This document shows, one piece after another, positions 10,926 through 21,159 of a DNA stretch of 64,000 nt. The DNA is taken from NCBI RefSeq assembly GCF_004359215.1, contig NC_090613.1, positions 1,317,382 to 1,381,381 of the forward strand. Direction: 5' to 3'. The DNA comes from Bremia lactucae. Lineage: Eukaryota; Oomycota; Peronosporomycetes; Peronosporales; Peronosporaceae. The notes under the pieces are model-generated. The model saw only the letters and a list, made by a program, of their open reading frames with translations, had not been told where the DNA came from and made no database searches. The translations under genes were made by a program, and so were the position numbers. The stretch's first letter is position 1. Each line of letters opens with the position of its first letter.

Positions 10926-11501
10926 TCATGGTGCGTTTGTCACCGGCGCACTTTCGACTTCCATCTGCTGCTCCTGGCCGCTGGTCACACCTTCTTCTGA
11001 TTCCTTGAGCTCTTGATGCTTCTTCTCCTGCGCTTTTCCAAAAGAAGTCTGGCTCCACAGCTTTTCAAACTCGTCCGGCGTAACTTGCGAGCAGATCGTA
11101 TGGTGTTCCCCGTCGTCCTTTGCGTTCATGCGGTTCCACACTGTCTTTACACGCTTATTTGAAACTTCACGCTCGTGCTCGGCTTTGAGACGTCCCGACG
11201 AGTCCTCGTAACGGCGTCGAGTACTCATAACCTTTTGCCCATTCTCGTCCAAAATAGTCGAACTGCTAATCGAATACGACGAAAAGGTTTTTTGATTTTC
11301 GGCTTCGACCGACTCATCCTTCTCTTGCTGCTGCACCGACGTCGGCAGGTCCTTGAAAAATTCTTCATCCGAGCTAATACCTGGTATGAGGGTCACACTC
11401 ACCGGCGGCTGCAGTAGCCTGCTCGGCTCCATCATAGAAAGCTCGAGCATTGACATGGGGTGCCACAGCGTTGGGCGCACGAGATCCCACGGCGAAAACA
11501 T
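10926..11501 (-). CDS. Myeloid leukaemia factor-like protein (MLF1 family)
   Basis: Intronless 191-residue protein. The core around residues 70-120 reads FSSYSISSSTILDENGQKV, STRRRYEDSSGRLKAEHERE and then SNKRVKTVWNRM. This follows the MLF pattern: a short strand-forming SYS segment, a 'tagged' gene-specific Asp-Ser-Gly-Arg run, and a basic helix. Flanks are acidic and Gln/Glu-rich. MLF proteins are small adaptors found in nucleus and cytoplasm of most eukaryotes, and their molecular role is not settled. The assignment rests on the central motif only. The gene lies 296 bp upstream of the 9796-10695 gene's alternative start region and on the same strand. Confidence 0.65.
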   Translation of the reverse strand: MFSPWDLVRPTLWHPMSMLELSMMEPSRLLQPPVSVTLIPGISSDEEFFKDLPTSVQQQEKDESVEAENQKTFSSYSISSSTILDENGQKVMSTRRRYEDSSGRLKAEHEREVSNKRVKTVWNRMNAKDDGEHHTICSQVTPDEFEKLWSQTSFGKAQEKKHQELKESEEGVTSGQEQQMEVESAPVTNAP

Positions 11502-11787
11502 TGTTACTCGTAAATTTGCTCGGTTCGATTTTCACTTGGCCAAATTCACAATGACGAAAGCCCAATGTGCTGCTTCGCATCCTAAATTTAAAGCAAACAA
11601 AATTATTTTCTCGCTTCGCCCAACGTCGATTCCCAATTCTAACGGCAACTTGAAATGGCGTTTTTGCTTTGGCAATTGAATCGATTTGGTAGTTACGTTG
11701 CTAGCATTCTAACGACGCGTTCGAAAAAATTTCGAGAATTCTCTGGTGCAAATACGTTGAAAACAGCACTTATAAAATATATTACTA

Positions 11788-13054
11788 TTAAAAGTCCAAA
11801 TCGTCATCTAAATCGTCGTCATCCCAATCCGGATCATCATCATCAATAAAGAATAGTGGGTTACTAGTAGCTGTAGATTTTTCACGTTTGCTGCCAACGC
11901 TGTTTGGATTGGATTTGCTATCTTGATGCTTGTACGGTAACTGGACTTGGCTCTTAGCTCGTTGTTCTTCAGCACTAATAGACAAGTTAAAGCTCACCTC
12001 ATCTTGGCGCACAGGAAGCTGTGTCTGCTTGAACTGGTCTACAAAAGGGGTCAACCTTACTTCTGAAATCCGATATAAGCTCAATTCTTTCACACCTGCT
12101 GGTTCGACGCGTTTCGCTGCACCAGTCGATACGCTAGGTCTCTTTTCGTCTGTAATTGTAAGAAACTGAACCTTGTTGAATGAGACTTGGAAGTATTCGA
12201 TACTCTCGCTACTTCGACCATTCTATAACCAATAAACTTGATTGTTAGCAGCCGTTATGAGTCAAAGAGGCGACTTTTAGTCCAAGTACCTTTTTCTGCC
12301 GGACTAGCAATACGAGTCCATGCATATTTTTTGGGATCTCACGTTTTCGTTCCTGGGACAGGAGCGGGTACGAGCGTAAAGATGAACGTGTCTCCACAAG
12401 TACTACTGCCGTCGCTTGCGCTGCCAGTGCTTGTGCAGCCCCTGAAGATTCTGCACCGGCATTAAATCGCGCAATAATTGACCCAATAACAGCGTGTCCA
12501 CGTAATTGCCGTAAAAACAGCAGAACTTGCTGAAGTGAGGTCTGCTGTACTAGTGCATTTAGCGAGTCCAGCACCACAACCAACGGTCGAGATGATATCG
12601 CATCGGTTAGCAATATCGTTGCCTCCACTTTCTCGATATCTTGTACTATTCTTGGCAATAAATGCGAATTTGACATCTGGAAATTGGCGAAATCAGCAGA
12701 GTAGTCAACGTGTGTGAGCTTTGGAGAGGCATCTACACTCTGTGCTATTTCAGCCGAGTCCTGTTGGCCAATTCATTAAATACCACTAAATAAATATCAT
12801 TGAATGTTATAAGTGAGATGCCATTGTACCAGCGTAAGTAGAAGAACGCTTGTCGTCTTGGGCGACCGCAAGACGAGCTTCAGCATTGCTTCCAAAATAA
12901 TGCGCGAGGCGCCGTGAGCCTGGCGATTTTCTTGCACCACAGTATATTCCGCACGCCCTTTTGTTTGCCATAATGAAGAAGTCGCATGAGATTTAATATT
13001 TGTGGCCTTGGACACGTCCGAGGTGACGCAACGGTGGAGCAAAAAGTCTTCCAT
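11788..13054 (-). CDS. ELP5: Elongator complex protein 5
   Basis: Subunit of the ELP4-5-6 ring of Elongator, which supports wobble-uridine modification of tRNAs. Three exons: 13054-12830, 12760-12290 and 12222-11788, with introns of 69 and 67 bp, both phase 0. Joined they give about 376 residues. Exon 1 ends VLLLTL and exon 2 begins DSAEIAQSVDAS. Exon 2 carries the RecA-like fold with PLVVVLDSLNALVQQTSLQQ. Exon 3 begins NGRSSESIEYFQVSFNKVQ and has the strongest family mark, FNLSISAEEQRAKSQVQLPY, and the acidic C-terminus DDDDPDWDDDDLDDDLDF, both typical of ELP5. The ATG at 13054 (MEDFLLHRC) is the first in frame; the frame is open a little further upstream without an ATG. Confidence 0.85.
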
Positions 13055-13205
13055 TAGGAGAACGAGCACAAGTATGCTTTGTGATAGGTCAATGATTAAT
13101 TTATAGTATAATTACCGTTAAGATAAAGTAAAAGCTAAGAATGTCACAAGATTATTACATCTACTCACACGGCTGCATTGCTCAATAATTAGAGATTAAA
13201 AATAA

Positions 13206-14483
13206 CATCAGCTAATAGTGACGTATGATACGATTGATTTGGTTGATCGACGTCTTACGGAAGGACTACCTTTCAATGTGGAGCGCTATAATGCGTTTAT
13301 GGAGTCTGGTCGGCGCTGTCAGTTATCACAGCACATGTTCTGGACTATCCACGAATACATTGGACTCGAGAGCTCCGCTCTACTACTTTGTCCACTTCAG
13401 CGAGTGTGAACGCTGGGCTGCAAGCTGTATAGATGTTCGCTGTCTTCGATCCTTTAATAGCTCGCGTGTTATCATCTCTTGTTAATGTAGCCATAGGTCG
13501 AAAGTATTATATATATATTCACACTGGAATCAATTTAAAGATTCGGATTCTATTTCAATTTGCAAAAAGCAATGACAATAAACGAAGGCTCAGGGTACAT
13601 CCATTGGGCGCTCTACAAAGACGCCGTCTGTCTCGATACTGACTGCGTGCTTTGTGGAAGCCTCCTTGCTGATCAATTACGACTACCATTGCTTCATAAG
13701 GGCCAAAACTCGCCAGAAAGTGTCGTGACCGGAATTCAACTGGCTCCAGAGCTTCAACGGCATTTTCAGAATGTCTTAAGTCAGCAGCGAGTCGGCGATG
13801 GTCAGAGCGATAGAAAGCCATTAGACACAAGCAACGAAGCTGTCCCAGTTGCTGTGATTGATCTTGCTTTGGGAGCAAGAGCTGCTAAATTGGGACTAGA
13901 CGATAAGGCCTATCTGTATTGTAAACTGCAGCTTGAAAGCCCCAATTTAATGGCTGACGAGGAGAAGAAGAGCGATTGGTTTTCATGGAAAATCATGCGT
14001 GCATCAGAGTATCAAAATCGTGGCCGCGAGGCTGATACATTGAACAAAGATTACATCTCGGCACTCGGGCTCTATAAACGGGCATCTAGGTGGCTTGAGC
14101 CTCTGTCGGATTCCAAAGCTGATTTTACGGTTCAATATTCTGAGGAAGAATTGCAAGTGGTTAATAAGATGGCAGGTGAATGTTACACTCTAACGGCTTC
14201 ATGCTACTGGAAATTGGATCGAGAGAAGAACGCGAACCGCTGTATTGACGTTGCATCCAAGGCGTTAAAGCTATCTGACGCAAATATTAAGGCTCGCTTT
14301 GTCCGTAGTATGGCTTATGTTGTGCTTAAGGAGTTTGACCTCGCAATAGCTGATCTTACGATCTTATGCGAACACAGTCCAAATAATCAGAAGTATCAGT
14401 CTCTCTTAGCGCGGACAAGAAAAGCTAAGACGCAACTACGCACGAAACAGCAACGCGCATTTGCCGTCCTTTTCGAGTCATAG
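13206..14483 (+). CDS. TPR-repeat protein (FKBP/AIP-like TPR region)
   Basis: The secure part is 13541-14483. From the ATG at 13572 it gives a 303-residue protein. The C-terminal half carries helical repeats of the type found in FKBP- and AIP-like co-chaperones: ASEYQNRGREADTLNKDYIS, ALGLYKRASRWLE, AGECYTLTASCYWKLDREKN, ANRCIDVASKALKL, KARFVRSMAYVVLKEFDLAI. No peptidyl-prolyl isomerase domain is visible. A protein-like stretch at 13206-13405 (DRRLTEGLPFNVERYNAFME, then MFWTIHEYIGLESSALLLCP) can be joined in frame by removing 13406-13540 (GTGAAC..AAAG), giving LQRVFGFYFNLQKAM. The 5' end is therefore unresolved: either a start at 13572 or additional upstream exons. Partner and role are unknown. 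Confidence 0.65.
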
Positions 14484-14686
14484 AGTTAATTTTAAGAGCT
14501 AATTAGCAGCGTTTAATTTCTAGAAGGTAGGATTCCGTTTAAAGCCAGAATTTCCAGCAATAAACCCACGCCCTTCTATTATAGAGCCAAATGTCCAAAT
14601 ATCTAGGTATCACTATCGAGCACCATACTTTTGCTGTAGGACAGTAATTACACCAATAAGGTCAGGAAAAATACTCAAGGTTATAT

Positions 14687-15269
14687 TTACTCCTCAACGG
14701 CGACAGCGCGAGTGTAGATTAGCTGGGCGTGGTGGCCCAGCACCTTCGCGATGCTTCCATTCTTCTCTAGCTCGTGAATCGAAGCACGGGCAAGCGCAGC
14801 GTTAACTTTGAGACGCTCAACGATAGCCGATGCCGTGATCAGCTTCATCTTGGGGACCTCCACAAGCAAGCGTTCGTACGACTCCTGATCGTACAAGACC
14901 TTGTTGGCAACTTTTTCACGCACTTTGCCCTTAGACCATTTCTTCTTGCCCTTGCCTTTGCCACCGGCCATGGCGGCGGCCATCTTCTGCTCCTTGGTTT
15001 TTTGCTGCGTTTTTGGCGGCTGCAATGCGTGAATAGTAAAAAAGCGAAATCATTAGCACTTTAAAATTATTTGCTGTGAAAAGTCTTCTTTTAATGGCGA
15101 AGAAGGCTGTCGACTGGAAGCTGCTGCTGCTGAGAAGAAGTCTTTTGTCTTTAGAGACTCGGTTCAAATTGCATTTTTCATCATCTCTAGCAGCAGCTTT
15201 TTGACGCAAGTTGCCAGGAATTCGACAGCTGCCGCCTCGCTAGAATAAGTAAGAAAATGTCCGTACCAT
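14687..15269 (-). CDS. RPS25: 40S ribosomal protein eS25
   Basis: Small-subunit ribosomal protein. The coding exon 15019-14687 gives a Lys-rich N-terminus (GGKGKGKKKWSKGKVREKV) and then the winged-helix body: YERLLVEVPKMKLITASAIV, ERLKVNAALARASIHELE, GSIAKVLGHHAQLIYTRA. An intronless reading would need an ATG in the intron-like leader. A better model puts the start codon alone in a first exon (ATG at 15269-15267, directly followed by donor GTACGG), with a 247-bp intron ending GCAG at 15020. That gives M|PPKTQQKTKEQK, about 111 residues, normal for the family. The intron placement is inference; the body of the gene is certain. Confidence 0.93.
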
Positions 15270-15465
15270 GGCGACTTGGTGCTTGTTCCTACGCTCCCTG
15301 TTTAATTAGCTAGTGTTAAGAAATTGGAACACAAGGACTTCGACCAGCCATCCGGAGCTGCAAGCGGTTCAAAACTATTTGACCGGTTCATCTCGTAAAC
15401 CTAACCGGGTGTGACCTTAAAATCTTAAGTGAAAATTGTCGCTTAAATTTGACATTGTATCAAAC
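15270..15465. promoter_or_regulatory. Divergent intergenic region between eS25 and DEAH helicase
   Basis: Only about 200 bp separate the start codons of two divergently transcribed genes, so both promoters must lie here or in the first intron of eS25. No specific element could be assigned with confidence. Confidence 0.4.
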
Positions 15466-17944
15466 ATGGCTTCATTCTGGCGACCCGGGGCGGCGCTTTC
15501 AGGCGCAGATGCCGAGGCCGAAGCAGCTCGAGACTTGCCGAAAGATGCAGAAATTCCATCTGTACAACATAATCCGTTGCACGGACTTTCTCTACGAGAT
15601 CAAAAATCTCAATTGGCAGTGCGTAAGCATCGTGACGAAATTCTTTACGCCGTCGAAACGCACGCCACAACGATTCTCGTAGGCGCCACAGGCTCAGGCA
15701 AGACAACACAAGTGCCACAGTATCTGCTCGAAGCAGGATGGGCAACTCTTCGCTCGAATCACAATCTTAAACAAGCAACACTACCGCGGAATCGGGTCAT
15801 CGTGTGCACACAGCCACGGCGCGTCGCCGCTGTGACAATTGCAGAGCGCGTCGCTCAGGAAATGGGCTGCCAATTGGGTCAAGAGGTTGGCTATGCAGTT
15901 CGATTCGAGGAGAAGTGGGATCCGGAGCGTACCAAGATTAAATTTGTCACCGACGGCCTGTTGCTGCGAGAAACCATGCGGGACCCACTTTTATCGCGGT
16001 ATTCAGTAGTTATATTGGTACGTTAAAAAAAACTGTAATTTTACTTAATTGTGCTAATTAAATTAAATTTTTAATAAGGACGAAGCCCATGAGCGAAATT
16101 TAGAGACAGATTTGCTGTTGGGCCTTATGAAGAAGATTCAAAGGAAGCGACCAAATCTACGGGTTATCATTGCTTCGGCTACTTTACACGTTGATACGTT
16201 TGTGCGATATTTTCGACGAAAGGGAGTGGAGAAGAAGCTTGAGAGTGGTGTGAACTTATCAAAAGTCGAAGCCCAGAGGCTTCAAGATGTTGTAGCCGTG
16301 TCGGTGGAAGGACGGCAATATCCCGTTGAAATCGAGTACCTTCAAGAACCTTGTAGCGATTATTTACAAAAAGCTATTGATACGGTCATGGCAATTGACG
16401 ATCATGAAGGAGAAGGCGACGTTTTGGTTTTTTTACCCGGTCAGGAAGAGATTGATTTTGTCGTGAGAGCTTTGAACGATAGAGCCCCGTCGCACCTTTT
16501 GCCAATGCCACTGTATGGGACGTTGCCACTTCACATGCAACAGAAGGCTTTCCTGCCCGCTCCGCGAAGCGTGCGTCGGAAAGTTATCGTCGCGACGACG
16601 ATTGCTGAGACCTCTGTGACCATTGAAGGCGTAGTCTTTGTAGTTGACGGATGTTTCACAAAACTTGCGTTTTATAATCCCATAACAGGCATCGAATCGC
16701 TGCTTACGGCACCTGTGTCCAAGGCTTCGGCAAAGCAAAGAGCCGGTCGTGCTGGTCGCTCTCGTCCGGGAAAATGTTTTCGCTTATGTACGCAAGAATA
16801 CTTTCACAAACAGCTCCGGAAAGAAACGATTCCTCAGATGCAACGAACGAATGTAGCTCCTGTGGCATTGTACCTCTTAAGCATGGGAATTCACGATCTT
16901 GCACACTTTGATTTTGTATCACCTCCTTCACCGGAGGCTCTGATACGAGCCCTTGAGCTCCTGTATTCCTTAGGTGCGATTGACACCGAATGTCGTCTCG
17001 TGGACCCATTAGGCACACAGATGGCGGAATTTCCCGTAGCTCCAGCATTGGCAAAAGTCTTGTTAGAATCGTATCAATTTAATTGCACGGCTGAAATGCT
17101 AAGCATAGCTAGCGTCTTATCAGTCGGTGATGTCTTTCTGAATTCACGTGGATCGCGAGAGCGTCAAGAAAAGATTGCGCAAGCCATGGAGCATTTTGCC
17201 CATCCAGACGGCGATCATTTAATGTACTTGACTGTTTACAATGAATTTATTGAATCATCAAAGAATCGAAGTTGGTGTGACGAGTATTCATTGAGCTATC
17301 GCGCACTGTTACGCGCGACTGAAATTCGTCGCCATTTGAAGCGCTACGTGACGCGTTTTAAGTCGCTTGAGACGAGCGGGACCAGGAGTCTTAATGAAGA
17401 TGATCAATGGCATGGTAGCAGTGGCAATGAAGTTGACGACGAGACTCGCGGTATTACCATTCGCAAGTGTTTAGTGAGTGGGTACTTCGCACACGCCGCC
17501 AAATTGCACGCTGACGGAGTGTATCGTACCCTACGCGACCAGCGACCGGTACAGTTGCATCCGACTTCGGTTTATTACCACATGGGAACTCTCCCCGATT
17601 GGATTATTTTCCATCAAAGCGTTCTCACGACCGACGAATTTGTACGAGACGTGTCAAAAGTCGATCCTCGTTGGCTCGTTGAACTCGCACCCGATTTTTA
17701 TCGCACAAAAGAGGTCAGTGGGGTCATTTCAGGGAGTTCAGGGACACTAGGGCTTCCATCAACTTCGATAAGCACGAGCAAGAAACAAAAGATTAAGACC
17801 TTAGAGGCTGAGAAAATGCCACAACGAGAACCAACGGACGAAGGTGGTCGCATTTTGTTTCGAAAACCAAAGCGTATGGATAAAAAACCTTTATTGCCAG
17901 TGCATATTGGCAAAAGCAAAGGGGGGTTACGGTCTCAATTTTAG
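15466..17944 (+). CDS. DEAH-box ATP-dependent RNA helicase, DHX35-like
   Basis: Splicing-associated RNA helicase family. Two exons, 15466-16017 and 16079-17944, separated by a 61-bp intron (GTACGT..TAAG) that falls immediately before the DEAH box. The protein is about 805 residues. Helicase motifs in order are GATGSGKT (I), TQPRRVAAVTIAERVA (Ia), TDGLLLRE (Ib), VVIL|DEAHERN (II), SATLHV (III), VFLPGQEEI (IV), ATTIAETSVTI (V) and QRAGRAGRSRPGKCFRL (VI). The winged-helix and ratchet region follows (AEFPVAPALAKVLLESYQFN), with the OB-fold at the C-terminus. DHX35 rather than another DEAH paralogue is suggested by the short N-terminus (MASFWRPGAAL) and the AEFPVAPALAK block. The C-terminal tail is longer than in animals. 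Confidence 0.9.
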
Positions 17945-18032
17945 ATCATTTTTTGGACGTAACTTATAGGTCATGTTCGACACATAAAAGGGTTGGAAAT
18001 TCCGAACAAATGTGTTTATATTATTGATAAAG

Positions 18033-18941
18033 CTACGATGGGGTTACACACCTCGTTCCGACGTCCGACCCCGCACGAAGTCGTCGATCCTCAAGCACGC
18101 GCATTTTTCGCTGTCGTCGCTCAATTGATTCGCGCTGGCGATCAAAGACTGGCACACTGTAGTCCTGTAGCGACACGTACGACGATCCTCGTAGCGAGAT
18201 CTCACTTGGGGCTACACTCAAAAACTCGTCCAAGACGGGGCTACTCTTTGTCGCAGGGTGGCGAATGGCCAGCCGAAGAATTTCTTGAAAACGCTTTTTT
18301 CGTTGCTCTACGAGCCGCACATCGTGGCGCTTTAAATAGCTCCAAACTCCATTGCTTGGTAACGTTGGAAACGTGACAGTTCTGTAATTTGAAGTAGAGA
18401 CAGGAGAGCCTTTAAATGTAAGAGCGCTGTGTGGACTTAATGGAATGTGATTCTCTAGTGAATCCATTGAAAAAGAAGCGATCGGGGTCTGCACTGGAGC
18501 TTTTGAGCTTTGGTAGTCAAGCAGTAGGCGACAGAGTTCATTGTAGAGATTCTTAAACGCTCGAAAGCGACGACGAATCGTATATGTCGATAAAATGCCG
18601 TCGGGACTTTGTATATCCACGTGATACATCACGACGCCTTGATTATTAACCGAGTGGTTGTTGACGTCAATTATAACGCCCTGATATGGATCCTCGAAGC
18701 CCGTGGGGGTCATTAGCTGACTGGAAGACGCTTCGTGATTCCAAAACGTAAATCCGTTCAAGCCATTAGCCTCGCTCACGTAGCTATCGCGCAGTTCGAC
18801 AGCGTCATGAAGGCACGGTTTGTCTAGAGGCATGAAGCTCTTTCGATGAACGTTGGACGGCATTTGAAACGACAGATCGGGGATTGCAGGTTCGCTGTAC
18901 CGATGGCCTCGAGATGGAGAAAGAGGAGCCGCGATCCGCAT
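18033..18941 (-). CDS. PX-domain protein
   Basis: Intronless, 302 residues, convergent with the helicase gene (88 bp between stops). Residues about 90-230 form a phox-homology fold: GVIIDVNNHSVNNQGVVMYH, then the phosphoinositide-binding RRRFRAFKNLYNEL motif, a Ser-rich spacer, the PTLPSNG proline loop, and helices beginning RLVEQRKKRFQEILRLAI and ending VLDEFL. PX domains bind phosphatidylinositol 3-phosphate on endosomes, so a membrane-trafficking role is likely by family. No second domain is visible; flanks are low-complexity. The start ATG at 18941 is the first in frame. Confidence 0.82.
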   Translation of the reverse strand: MRIAAPLSPSRGHRYSEPAIPDLSFQMPSNVHRKSFMPLDKPCLHDAVELRDSYVSEANGLNGFTFWNHEASSSQLMTPTGFEDPYQGVIIDVNNHSVNNQGVVMYHVDIQSPDGILSTYTIRRRFRAFKNLYNELCRLLLDYQSSKAPVQTPIASFSMDSLENHIPLSPHSALTFKGSPVSTSNYRTVTFPTLPSNGVWSYLKRHDVRLVEQRKKRFQEILRLAIRHPATKSSPVLDEFLSVAPSEISLRGSSYVSLQDYSVPVFDRQRESIERRQRKMRVLEDRRLRAGSDVGTRCVTPS

Positions 18942-19328
18942 GCTGAGATGCTAAGTGTCTACTGCGTACGACGCTTTTAGTGTTGAGAGCAAAATGTAGA
19001 ATGAAGGAAACTGTATTGGGGAGATTAAAGTGTAAAATTGGACTTGTGTCATATGGCAAATATGAACAAGTTAGCCAACAAGTACCGGTTGCCCAGCTTG
19101 GAGGGAAGGTGAGACGCACCCTAACGATTGTAGCGCACAAATAGAGTCGGAGGCAACGAGTTGGAAAATAATGATAAGCTACGCGAAATTCGCCTGGAGT
19201 TCCTTTGCCAGTCATTTTCACTCGAAATTGCCGCTTGCTGTTGCATGATAATGCGTGGCTTCGAGCACAATATTTTGGTGCAGTCTCTCTCTCCCGCTGT
19301 TTTATCGGCTTACTACTGTTCCAGACGA

Positions 19329-19712
19329 TTAGCATCTTCCAAAGACAAAGACAAGCCTCACGAATTTTTGAGACACCCATTGATAACTCAATGTGGGAGG
19401 GATCCCACTGCCCTTTTTTAAAAAATAATGAGAAAAATTAAAGACTTCGGTGGCTTTCGCTACCGCCTTTTTGGCACCCTCATACGGCGCAGGCGAAACA
19501 GCGGGAGCCCAAAGACGGACGGCCATCACCCTTTCAAGAAATGTGACAGGAGAGCCAGTTTTATCAGGACGTACTGCCGTCGGACTAACGAATGGTGAGG
19601 GCGTGATGTCTGAGGTGTAATTTTGCGCCAGTCTCTGTCGCTCCCCGATGTGTCGGATAATGGAATTGTTTTTGCCAAAGCGTGTAAATTTTTTAGATTG
19701 ATTGTTATGCAT
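19329..19712 (-). CDS. Small hypothetical protein
   Basis: A 127-codon frame from an ATG at 19712. Composition is protein-like at the start (KKFTRFGKNNSIIRHIGERQ) and middle (ERVMAVRLWAPAVSPAPYEG, AKKAVAKATEVFNFSHYFLK). The last 25 or so residues after a Lys-Lys look less convincing and may be intron read-through. I do not recognise a family. It could be a real short gene. The flanking 18942-19328 and 19713-19847 show no other gene. Confidence 0.35.
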   Translation of the reverse strand: MHNNQSKKFTRFGKNNSIIRHIGERQRLAQNYTSDITPSPFVSPTAVRPDKTGSPVTFLERVMAVRLWAPAVSPAPYEGAKKAVAKATEVFNFSHYFLKKGSGIPPTLSYQWVSQKFVRLVFVFGRC

Positions 19713-19847
19713 TTAAGAAATTGAGTTAACTAGTAGTCTATTTATAATAGGGCCGGTCGCGCAGTGTAACCTTATATGAATATGATTGATTACATTGGCA
19801 CAGGCGTGGCCAAAGTATTTGCTAGAACTTGACACGAAAAGGCGAAA

Positions 19848-20140
19848 TGTTTTTGCACAGAGATTCAATTTTGACGAAGTTCTCTTATTGGAACCCCGCA
19901 CCCCTCATTACACTATGGGGAATTTCGGCTGAAGGGCCTCCTCCCACCCAACTATCACACACCTTCAGTGCGGGTTGGCAGGGCGGCCATCCATTGGATG
20001 GTTGCTCGTCTGCTTTTTAGCCTATCTCCGGCGATGTGTCATCGTACCGCCCTCCGCGGGTATCGATCCACGTACCTCCCGGTCCCAGTTCCAGTGCTTA
20101 ACCACTCGGCCACTGGGGTCGGTGTTGTTTTTGCACAGAG
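19848..20140. repeat. 15-bp target-site duplication flanking SINE copy 1
   Basis: TGTTTTTGCACAGAG is present at 19848-19862 and again at 20126-20140, exactly outside the tRNA-like element, with no mismatch. This defines the ends of the SINE and shows a fairly recent insertion. Confidence 0.9.
19863..20125 (-). mobile_element. tRNA-derived SINE, copy 1
   Basis: On the minus strand the element begins with a tRNA-like head. There is a perfect class II (Ser/Leu-like) A box TGGCCGAGTGG (complement of 20102-20112) and, about 33 nt downstream, a B box GGATCGATACC (complement of 20059-20069), giving an internal RNA polymerase III promoter. A non-tRNA body of about 190 bp follows. A second copy lies at 46477-46742. 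The element is bounded by a perfect 15-bp direct repeat (19848-19862 and 20126-20140), the mark of target-primed retroposition. Confidence 0.85.
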
Positions 20141-20535
20141 CAATTGGACTGTACACGAATAGTAATTCTTTGCCATACCTTAAGCGACAAAACCAGATGG
20201 GTGGATGAGCACTCTAACAAATCAGTCGACCGAATTGTGTGCACTTGAAATATCGAGAGCTGCCAGTGGCGGCGCATTTTTTTAAGGGTAGCTTATCATT
20301 CCTTTCTTCTTTATATATGATAAGATGCGCCAATGCCATACTAAAGGGCAACTTTTGACATGCCACTAAGTGATAAAGGAAGGAGCGTCAACTTAACTAT
20401 TGAGAAAGGAAATTTTAAAACTTTGGTTCTAAGATAATAATTGGATTTGGAAAGCTCGTGCTGCCATCATTTCATTTGCACTGTGACTTAAAAAGATTTG
20501 GGCTCCTGAGCGTAATCTGATCCGGAGAGTTTTAG
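20141..20535. other. Intergenic, no gene seen
   Basis: AT-rich sequence between the SINE and the 5' LTR of family A copy 2. Only short chance frames are present. I see no repeat or RNA gene. Confidence 0.5.
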
Positions 20536-21105
20536 TGTAACGGGCTATAGTTGCCCTAATGTTACACAGCCCCCGTTAAGTATACTTGGTGTTTTTCAAG
20601 GGATGGTCAATTCCCTAAATTAAAGTAATTAGACCCAGCACTCGGGTGTGGTTCACATTTGTGACAAACCCTTGTGTATGTGATGCACATGAGTGCATTC
20701 ACATTAATAGGGATGACGCCCAGCGTCATCCGTGATGACGACTAGCGTCATCCGTTACGCGAGGTATCTAGAAAGATACGCTCGCAAGACATATTAAGTG
20801 TTATCTATAGAGATGATATTTTGATTGGTAAAAATAGGTATTTATATTTAATACATATATTACATATGATTAAATAAAAATCAGTCTGAAAACTACTTCC
20901 TACTTGGTAAGGGCGCACAAGGAGCCGGATTACCGCTCCCGTGACCACACTTGACCAGAGTACGTAGTGTGTTGGGTGAGGTCGCTTACGCGCTCACCAC
21001 AACAACCTCACTGCACGCAAGAGAAGCTGATTAAACCGCTTCCTCGCTGGGCTAGGGTGTGTGTCTAAGTAGAGCGTGGCCGCATTACGACGTGCACGCC
21101 TAGAC
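20536..21105 (+). repeat. 5' LTR of Gypsy family A, copy 2
   Basis: Begins TGTAACGGGCTA and matches 2683-3215 along its length. It contains a short internal duplication of the 'GACGCC(C)AGCGTCATCCG' unit near 20714-20755 that copy 1 has only once. The last two bases of the expected ..ACA end appear lost (..GCCTAGAC) before the primer-binding site. Confidence 0.85.
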
Positions 21106-21106
21106 T

Positions 21107-21116
21107 TGGTAGCACT
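21107..21116 (+). promoter_or_regulatory. Primer-binding site, family A
   Basis: TGGTAGCACT follows the 5' LTR and begins with the TGG that pairs with the CCA end of a tRNA. The same ten bases follow the 5' LTR of family C (56782-56773, minus strand), and a one-base variant follows the family A fragment near 47140. The primer would be a tRNA ending AGUGCUACCA; I cannot say which. Confidence 0.65.
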
Positions 21117-21159
21117 TGAAATCTTCCCACAACCCGCATCTCGGCGTGTGTACGTGAGG

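Noticed and set aside
13225..13485. 86-codon ATG-started frame MIRLIWLIDVL
   Set aside because: Out of frame with the neighbouring TPR gene and less protein-like than the overlapping frame from 13206, which can be spliced to it.
14931..15209. 92-codon minus frame over the eS25 leader
   Set aside because: It runs through the predicted intron and into eS25 in the wrong frame.
19871..20111. Short plus-strand frames 19829-20208
   Set aside because: These are chance frames in the SINE, seen again with changes in SINE copy 2, and carry no conserved protein.
20045..20120. Functional tRNA gene on the minus strand
   Set aside because: A and B boxes are present but no full cloverleaf can be drawn, and the element has a long non-tRNA body and a target duplication, so it is a SINE.
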